Part shown: one piece after another, positions 1 to 12,400 of the stretch
Position numbering within the stretch: position 1 is the first letter of the stretch
Layout: each line of letters starts with the position of its first letter
The notes under the pieces: model-generated
Databases searched by the model: none
Told to the model about the DNA's origin: nothing
The model's input: the letters and a program-made list of their open reading frames with translations, nothing else
Made by a program: the position numbers and the translations under genes
Assembly: GCA_017591395.1 (NCBI GenBank)
Contig: WEDG01003977.1
Span: 123,642-187,641 of the forward strand
Length of the DNA: 64,000 bases
Source of the DNA: Schistocephalus solidus
Taxonomy: Eukaryota > Platyhelminthes > Cestoda > Diphyllobothriidea > Diphyllobothriidae
Direction of reading: 5' to 3'

Positions 1-249
1 CTGGTCGAAGTGGTGATGGATACTGTTGTGAGGACGACTGCTGCTGCTGCTGCTGTTGTTGCTGCTGTTGCTTCTCGTGCTGGGAGGCTTCGCCTGAGTA
101 ATGCACTTTTCCAGTTCCAGTTGGTCTTCCTTCAAACTCGGCTCGTGCTTCGGTGAGGAAGTCTAGTGCTGACTTCGGATCGGACAGGAAGTGCTGCTCT
201 GCAAAGGGCAACTCTGGCAACTTGCCACCCGTAGAGAAAGGTAGTGTAC
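1..249 (-). CDS. C2H2 zinc-finger protein, third visible coding exon (partial, runs off window)
   Basis: This is the downstream coding exon of the minus-strand zinc-finger gene. Reading on the minus strand, an acceptor (pyrimidine-rich, ending TTCTTCTCAG) lies at 250-251 and the exon opens with GT ACA CTA. The two leading bases complete the G left by the previous exon, giving a glycine. The frame stays open to the window edge and encodes about 83 residues, including STGGKLPELPFAEQHF and SALDFLTEARAEFEG. It then runs into a glutamine tract of CAG and CAA codons (about ten Q, plus strand 36-69) followed by serines. No zinc finger falls in this part. Similar Q-rich tails occur in transcription regulators, but no specific function can be read from it. 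The frame, phase and splice site are seen directly; the end of the gene is outside the window. Confidence 0.8.
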
Positions 250-1633
250 CTGAGAAGAAAAGTGCAGTCCTGTTAAAACTGCTGGAAGCCTTGGTCCTAA
301 ATCCGATAACCAGGAGTAAATAGCGTTTCTACTTTGTTTGTCAGTCCCAGTGATTTAGAAAACTCAGTAAAAGTTTGCCAAACAAAAAGTATGCAGATAA
401 AAGTTATATGCACAATCGAGTAAGTATTTTTTATGTCAGAAACCCTCAAAAGTTATTAGGATATTTTAAAGAAAAACAAAATCTTCTCCCACAAATGTGA
501 CTGGGGGATGAAGCTAATAATGACGGTGAATTATAATTAGTGGATCTTTCGGACACTTTTGAGAGAAAGGAGAACGGACTGAGATAAAATCGAAGCCTGC
601 TGCTTTCCTAAACACCTCCGAGGCAAATTTTATTCGATGCTTTAAGCAAATTTTCCCGGGTAATTAAAGGAAACCTCTTTCCTAACTTTTATCATCACTA
701 CTTTAAGACGCATACTTTAAGACGCTTGCTCGTCTGTTATGGATAGCAATTGTTTGATGTGGGCAAGCTCGTACTACACGATACCAATAATCAGAGCAGC
801 GCATGCTCTGCGGTCTAGTTAGATTCTTAGTTGTTGTTCGCTAGAGGGAGGTTTCTTCGTGCATTAGTCCGATTGTCTACCGCTATACAGAGGACAAGGC
901 AGGTAACCAGAGACCAAACGGCTTAAACCGTAATTTTATCCAACAAAAGTATCCATTTTCCGCATAAACTTGCGGTGAGACCATAAGCACCTCAAAAGAG
1001 CATGAAGTATGAAGCATGCAATTTGTAGACACTGGCTTCTTTTATATCCACGCTGCTCATCGTCAGTCATAGTTTGCCGCCTGTAACTGAGAGCCTAGGG
1101 ATTTCGGTTCGCATACCTGACATTGGATCAGTTAGTGGAGACCCGAAAGGGTCGGTTCTCGTGGAAACCGTAACGGGAGTTCTACCCTCTGTGTCGTTAT
1201 CTGCCACGGAAACTTTGGGGAGGTAATACGGGCTAGCTTAGTGGCCCCATCGGGTTGACTGTTGAGGAGACGAGCAGCGTCTTCTCCTCGATTTAATTAT
1301 CCTATCTACATCCTCTGAGATCCAAAACGGTACCGCTATCTTGACAACGCATGGAATATGTATTCGTTAAGTTCTTATAATGTTAGATACACGCACTGCC
1401 AATAGGTATCTCTTCCCCCACTTACGGGCATCATATTTTAACACCAGACTTTTTCTCACGCAAGTGCTGCTTGATAACATAATTATAATGGGCATTAGTC
1501 AGCGATAAACGCCCGTTCTATCATTTTGAGGGTAGCTTGACGCAATACTTCCCGGCTGCGTGTCGTAGGGGAAATAGGGAGGAGAGGGGGAGGAGGGAGC
1601 CACAAGTGCGCTAAAATTAAGTACAATACTTAG

Positions 1634-1681
<48 letters not shown>

Positions 1682-3365
1682 GTACACACACCCAAACGCA
1701 TACACGGCGGTGCAGTACACTGCTGTCAAAGCAGCCACTTCGGTTTCACGCAGACCTTACATGGGTAGCAAGCTCACGGGATATTTGCTGAGTCAGAAGC
1801 AAACGTAGTAACCTGCTTGACGAAATTCCGGTTAATTGCGAAGGGGAGGTCGCGGCTGCTAACACTTCCTCGGTACAAGCGCGTGAGCTACCTAATAAAA
1901 CTACACACGAATTAGTATGTGAATATACCCCTTCCCTAATATTCGACAGGCCGTATAACTGACGATACCCTGGTGTATATTTTTCATGGAATTTAAGTCT
2001 GTTTACATGATCCGTGCTGAAATGAATACAAGTAAACAAGGTAAGAACATAAATAAAAACAAACATATGGAAGAGCAGGAATTAATTCCGACAAATATGT
2101 GGAGGGGCGAATGGAGAATGCCTGACTTCGAAAGATAGGAGTAATTACTGGAAGTTTTTATTTATTAGCATAGAAGAAAGTCATACTTGCCCCACTTTAA
2201 GTACCTTCTTATATGCCCAAAGTGGACTACATATGTAAGCGTTTAGAGCTAACAAAGAACTGTCTTAAAACGATCGTTATTCAGCCACCGAGTATACTGC
2301 CCAACCGTTCGAAAGACGACAGACTAAACTTGGAGCGGGTGCAAGACGGGAACAAGCGGTGTTACCGACCAATCAACTGCGCACGAGCTGGCTACCCCCA
2401 TGCCGACTGACCGAGGACTGTGATGACCACCTCTGCAAACGTTGGCAGCAGAGTGGACAAATATTTTACTGTCAAATAAGGAACGTTAACTTGAGTTCGA
2501 AATGGCCGACTGACCCATCTACCTTGTCAGAGGTCAAATATTTTCTACCATTTGCGAGAGAACACGTCCCCAAATTGGAGCTAGGAAAATGTTCTTTTTT
2601 AGGAAGCATGGATGCATTCCTTATAGTTTTTCAGTTGGAAAGCATATTAGTCTCAAATCCAGGGAAAGAAACGCGCAACGTTTCCCATAACTACTGTTGC
2701 GACTCATCGGTAGGTAGTGTTCCTACTTCTCTTCTAGTGGGTATTAGAAATCTGGAATGCAACGCTTTCATTATTGTTTTATTTTAATCGACCCAAATTC
2801 TTAAGTTTCGTCACACCTGAGAAGTTTTGAACCCAGTTTTAGTGCAGTTACGATTACGAAATTCCAGAGTACTTGAAACGAATAATTAATGGGCTATAAA
2901 GATAGATCTAGGCGCTTCCTGATTTAACCCTGCTTCTGATTCTATCAGCGTACGTAAGCTGAATTTTCGCGTCCTCCAAAATAACCGTCTCAGTACTTTA
3001 AAAAAGAACCCTGAACAAGGAAGTGGGAGACAGGGTGAAAATTTTGAACTTATTTGCAGCAGCAGACCAACCCCACGCGGAGACGACTTGGGATTCGAAA
3101 TTAGGCCCGATTGATTAGAATTAAAAGTCCTATCATTTGAGTCATGGACCCACCCTCGGTCTTTGACGGTAATGTCTTTCTGCAACTAACTTTGCAATGT
3201 ACGTTCTGCGAGGATTCTAGAACGAAACTTTAACACAGAATGGAACACCCACACTTCGTCCGGCACTCAGGCCACCTTATCGAGTGCCATACCTTTTAGG
3301 TTTACATTGCTCTTTTCTCTCCCTGCTGCTGTAATAATATCCTGTGAAAGCTGATGTGGACCTAC
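250..3365 (-). other. Intron 2 of the zinc-finger gene
   Basis: The donor is ACACAG|GTAGGT on the minus strand at 3365 and the acceptor lies just above 249. The interior is AT-rich. I see no coding sequence in it; the open frames here are short and have no recognisable domain. It contains a GCAC microsatellite at 1634-1680. Confidence 0.7.
1634..1680. repeat. (GCAC)n microsatellite
   Basis: About twelve tandem copies of a GCAC tetranucleotide lie inside intron 2. The frame across it reads as an Arg-Ala-Cys-Val repeat, which is an artefact of the repeat. Confidence 0.95.
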
Positions 3366-3980
3366 CTGTGTATTGCAAATAATGATGTCTCAGATGTACT
3401 TCGAGTTCAACTCGGTTGGGAAGCTTCTTTGAACAAATTTCGCATCGCAAGCTGGTTAGCGCACTGGAATGGAGGAGTTGCGGCAATGGTGGCGGTAGTT
3501 TCGGTATCTGTGCGCTCGAGCTAATGGGCAACCCAGTGAACGGAGGCACTGGTATCTGCTGGCGTGGCAGGGAAGCGAATCCGTTGGAGAGGGAGTAGGG
3601 GCTGTACAGGCCCTTCATGCCCAGAGGAGCCAATGGGAAGTGGAGTGACTGCGCCGGGTCAGTGACGGTGGACATCTCTTCGTCGGGTTTTGAAAGGGAA
3701 GTCTCCGTTGTGTTTGAAGCGGCTCTGACGCTGAGTGGGTGAGGTGGACGTTGTTCGGGAAGCATACAGGGGGAGGGCACTCCGGAAGGCAGAGTGCTGT
3801 GCTGTGGCTGCTGTTGCTGGTGCTCTTGCTGAAGTTGGACAAGTTCAGCCAGATGGGCGGTATTTTCATGATCCTGAAGATGGCTGGAGTGCAGGAACTC
3901 ACAGGAACAGAACCGACAGGGGTAACTGCGATTATCGCTGCATCGTTTTCTGTGGGTGTTCTTGTGTCTGTTTAGAGAAC
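3366..3980 (-). CDS. C2H2 zinc-finger protein, second coding exon
   Basis: This 615-bp minus-strand exon has an acceptor (TTTTTTCCAG) at 3981-3983 and a donor (CAG|GTAGGT) at 3366/3365. It opens in phase 1: GT joins the G left by exon 1 to make the glycine inside finger 2, and the exon supplies that finger's second half, SLNRHKNTH. Finger 3 follows as CRFCSCEF...HLQDHENTAH (C-x2-C-x12-H-x4-H). Then come a Q-rich stretch and a long Pro/Ser-rich linker of about 110 residues. Finger 4, CEICSKKL...HLRHH (C-x2-C-x12-H-x3-H), ends just before the donor. All metal ligands are present. The longer open frame running upstream past 3980 is intron read-through, because it starts beyond a good acceptor and breaks the finger. 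The family binds DNA in the nucleus; the target here is unknown. Confidence 0.9.
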
Positions 3981-4740
3981 CTGGAAAAAAGGGTAAAAGG
4001 AGACACGCTTTAGCGAGCAAGGCGTGCATTTGCAAAAGGCTCTGACGGTAGGACTGTGGCCATGGCAGGTCAATCACTGATGTGTCAGGGGACGCCAAGG
4101 CGATTCTCAAGTTTAAATTTTTGAAATTTTGAGCGTAGATTAGGTTTTCAATTATTCACGTTTTCGTTGGAGCTTCTCTCGGGGATGTCAATTTGAACTG
4201 TGCAGTTTGCCCCATTTGAAGGCCCTACCAATCGAATTTGTTTTCCCTTGTCTTTGCTATTATTCGTTTCTGATAATTCTGTAGGAACAGATACACTGTG
4301 TCCTCTTACGAACGTTCGTAATAAACAAAAGCTAAATAAATCTGGCCCACCTGGACAGAAAGCAAAGAACAATCTGGGACAGAACGGATGCTACTTTTAT
4401 GCGTTTCGTGCAAGCTTTTAGGAAGAGGTTAATTAGCATCCTCGATTTGCGGGTGTGTGGTAATATTCTTTTTCGAAAACTGACTCTTTATTCTGAGATA
4501 AAAGCTTAACGATTATGCCTGCTTATAGAGCTTATCCGGGTGGAGTTTCAAGAGATGGCTAAATTAATTGTACAGGTAACCTGCAAAAGTTCGAAGCTGA
4601 AATAATTATTTTGAACTTTCTTGCATACACGGAAAACTGGGCACTTGGTAAGAGAAATTTAGCCTCCACGTCCATGAATTCAACTGAGCTGTAGCTGCAG
4701 ACTGAGCCACTCTCTTTAGTTCATTTTGTGTACTGCCTCT

Positions 4741-4985
4741 GCAGTTCGACCCTCGTAGTCCGACGATGTCCATCGTATGTTCCACGGAAGTGTTGTGCAC
4801 GGACGGTGACTTGCGCGTGATTTAGTTTAAAGTGATAGTAGACTTGCGCTGCATCTACCCCACTATCTCCTCCTCCCCTGAGCTCGGTGTAATGACAGAG
4901 TCAAGAAACTGGAGATGGGAGAGGTCGCAGGTGGCTGGCACGGCTGGAGCCACCCCTGGGCGTGCCACCACACCTGTCCTGTAGT
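4741..4985 (+). repeat. LINE-1F 3'-UTR repeat fragment, copy a
   Basis: This copy shares the terminal motif GTTCGACC and then GACGATGTCCA, GACGGTGACTTGCGCG and TGCGCTGCATCTACC with the 3' UTR of the LINE at 23.7-28.5 kb (called LINE-1F here). The LINE's sense strand is the minus strand at this site. It ends near 4985, so it is a 5'-truncated copy lying inside intron 1. Confidence 0.75.
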
Positions 4986-5371
4986 TCCAACCTGCCTATG
5001 AATTCAGTGATGCCCAATCCCACCGCCTAATGTGTTCGACCCCAAGATATCATCACCCGTTCTAAAGACAACAGTATTTTTCAAATAATATCACATAAGT
5101 TTTTCCCTATCTTTCTTCCATAGTTACACGACATGCTAAGAGTAGTCATCGAGGCAATAAACTATTTAATGATCCGATATGTTTGCGGACTAGCAAATGG
5201 TTGGCAATTGGGAAGTTCTGCGTTTGCTACACTCTTCTGCGTGGAGTTCTCCGTGGACCTGGTTCCGCTTCATTCTATTGCTCGAGTATTTGTAACATTC
5301 CACTAATACGCCACATGGGTTATTTGGTTGGGTTCGTCAGTATCTCTGGAAACGAACATTTGTGCCCTGCT

Positions 5372-5394
5372 GGGGGGGGGGGGGGGGGGGGGGG
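5372..5394. repeat. Run of 23 G
   Basis: This uninterrupted guanine homopolymer lies inside intron 1. It is a candidate G-quadruplex and a place where sequencing length errors are likely. Confidence 0.95.
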
Positions 5395-7863
5395 TGTCTT
5401 GTGGTATGCTTCCTTTCTTTATCAGCGCTCTTCCACGCAGCAAGCAACCCTGGGACGGTTTCCGAAGCAGGCCCAATATCGAGAATAGAGAATCGCCCTC
5501 TTGCATATCTGACAAGTCCACAATCTCTAATATTTAATCTGTGTTGTCGTTGACACGGCCACATTGTCCGTGCTTATAACAGATCTGTGTGTCGATCCAA
5601 CTTTTAATAATTTATTGGGAAAATTTTTGAATCCGCGTTAGCTATGCTGCGTATAATGTTCTGTTGGGCAGCCAAAAAGCGTGCATGGACTTGTAAAACA
5701 TATGCTGGGTTATCTCGTACGTTTGTTGACACGTGAATGTGCGCACTACGTATTTGCTCACCCTCGTGGCTACGCCAGAAAAAGTTCATCCGATTACGTT
5801 AATAACGTCCTCTTTGTGGCGATGGTGCAGGTCCACGAATCTACAATCGACAAGAACAACCGTAGCCTTGGGAAGGCGGGGTCTGTTCGTTAGCCTAACA
5901 TCTGTCAACACAGCACGTTCGCGGGTGGCCGATATGTAGACGGGCTCCAACAGGGCCTAGTTGTGAAATGAGCAGGCAAAGCCCATCGAAATTATTATGA
6001 CTTGGCGACTGCGAACAGCCAGTAAACAAGTTTGCCTTCCACGTTTATCCTAAAATTAGGTTATTGAGCAAACGCCTTGGAAGAGACCATCTCGGTCAAA
6101 TAGACCGAACTGATTTTTTGCGCCCCACCTGTAATTTAACGTCTCAAGTAACCTCGTAAAATGTCGAATTACATTAATACAATCCATGGCATGGTGTCCG
6201 CTAGGACCGACATACGGGCCTGATATTCCAACGACGGTTGCGGGGCCAATCAGAGTTTAGTAGCTGCATCTATTATTGCAGATCGCTGAGTCATCTCGAC
6301 ACCGGAAACACCTACGGATCAGGATAGACTCTTGTTTGTGTTTGCCTGGAGTTTCATCCTCCCCTCTGCGCACAAAAACATCTCGTGTCGGACGTCCGGA
6401 TTTTCTGAAATTCCGAAAGCCAAACATATCGAGCACTACAAACGCGTGAGTCCAGTCGCGCACGCCGACTTAAATTAAGGGGAAAGGAACAAACAAATAG
6501 TTCTGAAGACGGCTAAAACTCTCGAATTCCCCAAGAGGTGCCTAAATTATTGGATCACTCCAAACCCCTGGTGTTAGATCCTGAAGAGATTATTCTTTCC
6601 GCCAGCTTCATAAGAGAACCGCGGCCAGCTAAAGAAGACCTCAAGAAGCCACTGTCATGAATAAGACTCAAGAAGTCGAATACTACGTTAAATTACCAAA
6701 TTATAGTCCACAACATTCCCTCCTAAATGTTTGATGATTTGTTCCTGCGACCGACATGGTTGCATCTGTCGCCTGCAAGCTTTACTTACGTCGGTGCGTC
6801 GATTCTCGGAGTGACTGTGCATGGATGGAACAGTGCCGAATACGAACCAGGGCGTCGGCTAACTCGTCTTCACTACACTAGCCAACAGAAGCTTGTTGAG
6901 TAGGGTCATTCAATCATTTGGTTCTTCCAACAAAACTGCAAATAGCTGCTTATTTTGGAGCTACATCTCTGACCAAGAGAAGGGCTCCCGTGAGTAACAG
7001 CTCTGCTTTTTAAGGCACAGATTGTGTCAGATATCTCAGACCCGGCGGCGGTGTAGCGTGTGGAGTACGGATGACATCGTCGCCGAATCAGTTGCTTGCT
7101 AGCAGGACGATAGGCGTGAAACACAAAAGTAAGTGGGTATCTATTTTTGCTTGACCGCTTATTGCTCATTAAACTCCTGGTCCCCCAAGCTGGTCCTCAA
7201 TACGGGTGACGCTAGAGCAATAGGTATAAAAGGGGACCAAAGTCCTGTGTTTAATAGGTGTCTGGTTTGATTGTGTTACGGTGAGGGAGAAAGAGATCGT
7301 AAGATTCGTATGCGGAAAGGGAGACGAAATGCCTTGTCAGAAAACGCACACATGCTCATCTGCATTCGTTTTTACACAGGCATGCCCCTGGTATGAACGG
7401 GATTCGATGTGGCTCCAGGCTCCCTGCCTATAATTTAATTCACAAGAAGATAACACGCCTTTCCAAGCACGTGAAACCTGGCCTTAAGGGGTCGTTCGGG
7501 TGAGACGGATGCTGTCTATTTGGTGGCCGTAAAGGCGATCCACCACGCGGTGGTATTACTAATAAAGTCAGACTAAGTCTAAGTTTCCCGACATAACCCC
7601 GCGTTCATCCTCGTTTTTAATAGTTTACGTTTGTCCTCTAAGTCTCAGTCTATGAGGGAAATGGAAGGACATAAAGGATGCGCTGCTGAACCTTTCCTGA
7701 CCAAAGTATTTCACTAAACATGCCCACCGAAATGCTTCGATACAGTTTCGAAGGACAAAAATAAAACTTAGCTGCGTTTATACACTATATTTTTATCGAG
7801 CATCTTTTCAGTCATCTACTTGGGTTGCGCTCATATAGTCTCACTACTTACGATGTATGCTTT

Positions 7864-7893
7864 AATATATATATATACTATATATATATATAT
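7864..7893. repeat. (TA)n microsatellite
   Basis: An alternating TA tract with a single C interruption, near-palindromic, in intron 1. Confidence 0.9.
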
Positions 7894-10800
7894 GTAGTAG
7901 AAGGAATGCGCAAACAATAAATGGAAGAAAATTAGTTTTGGTTGAAGCTTATCCATGAGCGTAGGGAAATTCATGGATTTAAGAGGTTATCATTGGCTTA
8001 ATATTTTGAAACACTACGTGTTTTACCTTCTAAGTGTTTGCGATCTGCGTACTGCGTATTTCATTCAAACTAGCCCTACACCTCCACATAAAGAAAGCTT
8101 CTGGTCCTCAGAGAATGCCGTAATAAATATAAATCCTTCCACGCACTCTGCGTATAAGGGAAAGAACCTTTGGGTGAGAGGTTACAGGAAGAGTCGGACG
8201 AGCGTCCGTTAAGATTTCATAATTTAATTCCTATTGAAAACTGAAAGGGTGTGTTTAGTACCATATTGCCAATGGGATATAATTGGTTTTAAAATGGGAA
8301 AAGAAAATGCATTTTCTTGTATCTTTTCTGTAACTTGTGATCAAATATACGCCGACATCGAAAAACAACGTACCTATTTATACTACTTAAATAAGGATTT
8401 TTAGAGCCTATTTTGCATGGGTAGAGCGGAAAAATGCGCCCTAAATGTTCAGCATGCTACCACGCATGAAATGTCACTGAATTGTATTTCCAGCCGATCA
8501 ACTTTACAATCTAATCTAAGTAATCATTTCCAATGTAATTTGTCTCAGCGTTTCACGGGTTTTTGTACATAGCCAACTACCGACCCCGTGCCGTAGAGCA
8601 CCAAAGACGAATTACTAGGTTTATCGGTGAAAAGAAGCATCGGTGGGTGCCAGCCATCAACAACGCTCTTCCGCCACCCAACAGTCATTCCTTCTGCTCG
8701 CAACTGTGATATCACTCTGTTGCTGCGTGTCGTGCTTCGCTTCTTGGGTCGAACAAAGTATATGAGTATACTGTCTCAATTAGCCGTTGAGTAAATTATG
8801 GGGCCATAGGACTAAATACATACGCACCCAACTTTATGGAAAATTTAGTCCCCCATTGTGTTTGGACTCTGTCACTTCTAAGGAATCACAATCGGGCATA
8901 CCTCGTGCATGAATCTCCAATGCCTCCCCCTATAATAAATTCATTGTTCTGGCTTCAGTACTGAACAACATTTGGTCGTCAGATGGGTGGGACTGAGGAC
9001 ACAGGGTTGCTTGCGGACAAATTTGCGCTGTTTGAAAGGCAGTCGGGGTAATTCCGCCCTATCTAACTGTAGAACAATCGCTCCGTGCATACTTAGGCTC
9101 CTGAAAGACGGGGTTGGTAAATGAGGGATGGGGGAGAAGGCAGGCGAAAACAAAGAAAGTTCTGTTGACTGGCGCTAATGGACTACCCCGCGACCGCCCC
9201 AAAAAAATGGGTCCACGCATACGCTTGCTTACCCGTCTCTCAGCGCTGCAGTCACGGTATTGTCCGCGTAAAGCGTCTCAGGTTCACACATTCAATGTCA
9301 CTTGTATGAGGTGAGCGAAGGAGGGTGTAACTTGTCAGCAACAAAAATTTACCATGTTATTCTCATACCTCGCTACCAGATTATTAAAGATCAATCATTA
9401 CCACAGATGGAAACGTGCTTATTGTGAATCCTGTGCGTGTTTACTCTCGGCGAACAGCAGAGAACCGAGTGGAGAACGACAGGGAAGACACTTTCCTCTG
9501 GGTGCAGTCGACCTACAGATATAAATCCGGTCCAATTCGGACGACCCGAGCCGGAGGTATTCCCCTAAATTCTGTGATGCACGACTTTGTAAAGACTGCC
9601 TCCCCTGCGATTCAAAATACAGGCTACTCATCCACTTTACGCTAACCCTGCAAGAGTTAATGGACATGCTTCTTTGTACAGAACCATTCAGCTCGTAAAT
9701 GAAAGTATGGTGAAACTTGTGATAGTAGATCCAGACTCGCACAATTTGAAGAAAATTAGTTATATTAGAGACGCATTGTCAGCAGTCACATCCCGCGGAT
9801 CCAGTAAGCTCCACTTGTTTGCTGAATAAGGATGTAAAATCCTGAGCGCAAAGGTAACAGAGTAGATGAATCGGATTTGAGACCCATCATGCTCTTTCTT
9901 CCGACAGCAGAATCTTGACTTCCTGTTAACTGCCACCAGTTACAACGGATTGATATAGATGGAAACGTGTGAGGGTTCAGTGTGGGTATCTCCTCTGTAG
10001 GAGGTTCTTTTCCGCCCTGATTGAAAATACCAGACACTTGCACACATGCGTCTCGCCGAACTCATTATTTCGGAAAAATTTAATTCAATACAGATACACC
10101 TATTTAAAGGGATAGTACCATAGATTAAACACCGTAATACCTTGCAAAGAGCTCAGGGATTACTTAGATTGCTCGCTCATTAAATTTCAAAGTAGTACCT
10201 AAAATCTTCTCCCTGAAAGTCTGGGATCATGACTTATGCCGTTTTCACATACCGTTGGTGAAAGTGTTCTCTGAAGGAGCGGACTGAATGGAATAGTTAA
10301 AATGAATTCTTGTCAGTGTCAGTAATCACGGATTCGCTGGTTTTCGATAAAATAGCTATACTAAGCAATGACCAATGATGGCCAATTCTGCTCAGGACAA
10401 TAGTAAAGGCATAGAAAAATGCAAACTCAATGAAGTTTTGATTTTCGTGATATTTCGAACGACTGCGGCTGCCATCACCAGACTTTCGAATGAGAATACT
10501 TATGAGAAATAGCAGAAACGTTTTCTTGAACCCTGGGAGTGAGCCTCTGCCCTTAACTTTAGATGAGGCATTCGACAAGTAGAAGCCTAATAATCACTTG
10601 AATTAACTTGGAACAAATGGTTGGAGAAGAAAACTTAAACTCGAATTGTGTATGAAGTGGTTGTAAAATAAACTAAAGCTGTCGTACAAGAAATTTCAGA
10701 TAGCCCACTGATTGACTACATAATGAAGTCTGACCCTGTAACAACAGTTCAATTTTTGTTGGGCTTCAATGGTACATCCACGTCCTGCTGCTGCACCGCT

Positions 10801-11274
10801 CGGATCAGCTTTCATAGAAATAGATACCCGAAAATCAGATGTTACCACAAATCTAGAAAGATGCACCAGACGGTCTTCTGTCAAAAGCCCTTGGCCTAAG
10901 CAGTTCAATTAAACTTCTAATGAGAGCACACACAGTTAAAGCATTGTTTCACCAAACAATCGGCCAAGCCGATCTCGGTTCACTGGTGACCGGTCGGATA
11001 ATAGGTATTTTTGTGATAAAGTTATACTTAAAGGGGATTTTCGGTTAAAAACACAGCTTGTGGTTTGAACAGCCACACGTTTGTTCCAATAATACATCAG
11101 GATTTCCTTTTACCACAAAAAAGTTTCCGCATGTTTTTCAGAGTGTGCCCTTTAACAGATCTTTTTTGGTTTCACGGAAACAATACTTAGAATTTAGTTC
11201 ATAGGACGAACAGTAGCAACTATGCCAACCGGAGTAATTGTCTCTTGGGAACAGGGGAATTACTTTTCACTTAC

Positions 11275-11845
11275 CGCTCTGATTAAAGGCTTTATGACAA
11301 ATCTCGCAGATATAAGGCTTTTCTCCAGTGTGGATGCGCTCATGGACTTTGAGAACGTTCATCAGACCGAAGGCCTTATGGCAATAACGGCAGACAAATT
11401 TCCTCGCCCTCTTCTCTGCGTCTAGAGTTTGCCTCGAGTGAATCAGCTTCGGAGAGCACTGACCTTCCATTGTCGGACTGTCTTCCGAATCGGTTCCATC
11501 CATGTCGTAGGCAGTAGTAGATCTTGCCTCCTCTTCTACTGTGCCACACTCCTCTTCTTCATCCCCATCCTCGTTTTGTTCGGTCTTCGGAGTCTTGTCG
11601 TCAGCGCTGGCTTCGCCATCACTAGAAGCTGGTCTGATCGTTATTCGACACTCGTCAACACCGAGGTGACATGGGTTGTCTTTCACCTCTCGGCTGTCGT
11701 ATGGATCAGGTAATTCAGAGTCTGTTGCGTTTGTTGTAGACATTGGGCTTGAAAGGACGTTCAAGACCACATTGGACGGATTCTTGACAGAGGCGGCTTC
11801 GAGGAACTGCTTCTTCGGTGAAAATTGAACTGCTTCTTCCAGCAT
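11275..11845 (-). CDS. C2H2 zinc-finger protein, first coding exon
   Basis: The minus-strand frame opens at an ATG at 11845. An in-frame TGA lies about 30 bases upstream, so this is the first Met available unless an unseen upstream exon splices in. The N-terminal part of about 150 residues is Ser/Thr-rich and then strongly acidic (EDGDEEEE) and looks disordered. Finger 1 starts near residue 152 as CRYCHKAF...HERIH, followed by the classical linker TGEKPY and the first half of finger 2, [12 protein letters not shown]. The donor GTAAGT follows directly, with one base of the next codon kept. Joined to the exon at 3980, finger 2 becomes an intact C-x2-C-x12-H-x3-H finger. The exon is 571 bp, giving phase 1, which agrees with the next exon. 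This is probably a nuclear DNA-binding regulator. I do not recognise the orthologue. Confidence 0.9.
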
Positions 11846-12400
11846 GACGGAAAGCGGTTTAAAACACAGGGGTCACAAGCGGACCAAATGCTAGTTGTGT
11901 CGGCCGTACCTTCAGCGCAGCGGTACGAAAAGAATTGAATTTGGTCTCCAGTGAGTGGGAGCAGGAGGAGGAGAAGTGCGTGTGTGTGTGTGCATGCGCA
12001 AAGGCCTCACCTGGCCGCGGCATCTGCAGAGTAGCACTCCCTACGCAGATCGTGCGTGAGTACGTCCAGTTGGGATCACTGTACGTTGGCTGGAGTACGC
12101 GCACGCATTCGTGCGCGCGCGCTCGCGACCTGAAGAATACCCAATTCCCCCGGCCCTCTGCTCAGGGCAGCCAATGCGAATGCCTTTATTCCGCTCGGTG
12201 GCACTGGCGGCCACCGTGATGTGCAGCTGCAGCGTGCGTGCATGTGCGTATGTTCAGAGCGCTCGCGGCTTGAGCAGTAGTCAGAGCACTCTGATAGGCT
12301 GGCGAAGCGAGGGGAAGAGAAAAGGCTGTCAACAGCAGCAGCTGCAGCGATGGCTGAGCGGAAGTGAGGACGCGTACGCAGGGAAGCCCGTTTAGACTTG
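11846..12400 (-). promoter_or_regulatory. GC-rich 5' region of the zinc-finger gene (putative 5' UTR or promoter)
   Basis: The stretch just upstream of the start ATG is clearly richer in G+C and CpG than its surroundings, with GCGCGCGC near 12113-12121. A donor-like CCAG|GTGAGG on the minus strand at about 12010 could end a 5' untranslated exon, but I see no convincing acceptor between it and the ATG. I see no TATA box. The call rests on position and composition only. Confidence 0.3.

Larger units (their letters stand above)
3981..11274 (-). other. Intron 1 of the zinc-finger gene (about 7.3 kb)
   Basis: The donor is AGCG|GTAAGT at 11274 and the acceptor TTTTTTCCAG at 3981. The intron splits a zinc-finger codon in phase 1. 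It holds a LINE 3'-UTR repeat copy (4741-4985), a run of 23 G (5372-5394) and an AT repeat (7864-7893). Otherwise it is AT-rich, with no coding signal that I can support. Confidence 0.75.

Noticed and set aside
1499..1738. Arg-Ala-Cys-Val repeat frame on the minus strand
   Set aside because: It is a translation of the GCAC microsatellite inside intron 2.
3981..4110. Extension of the exon 2 frame upstream to an ATG
   Set aside because: It lies beyond a strong acceptor, and removing it restores a complete zinc finger, so it is intron.
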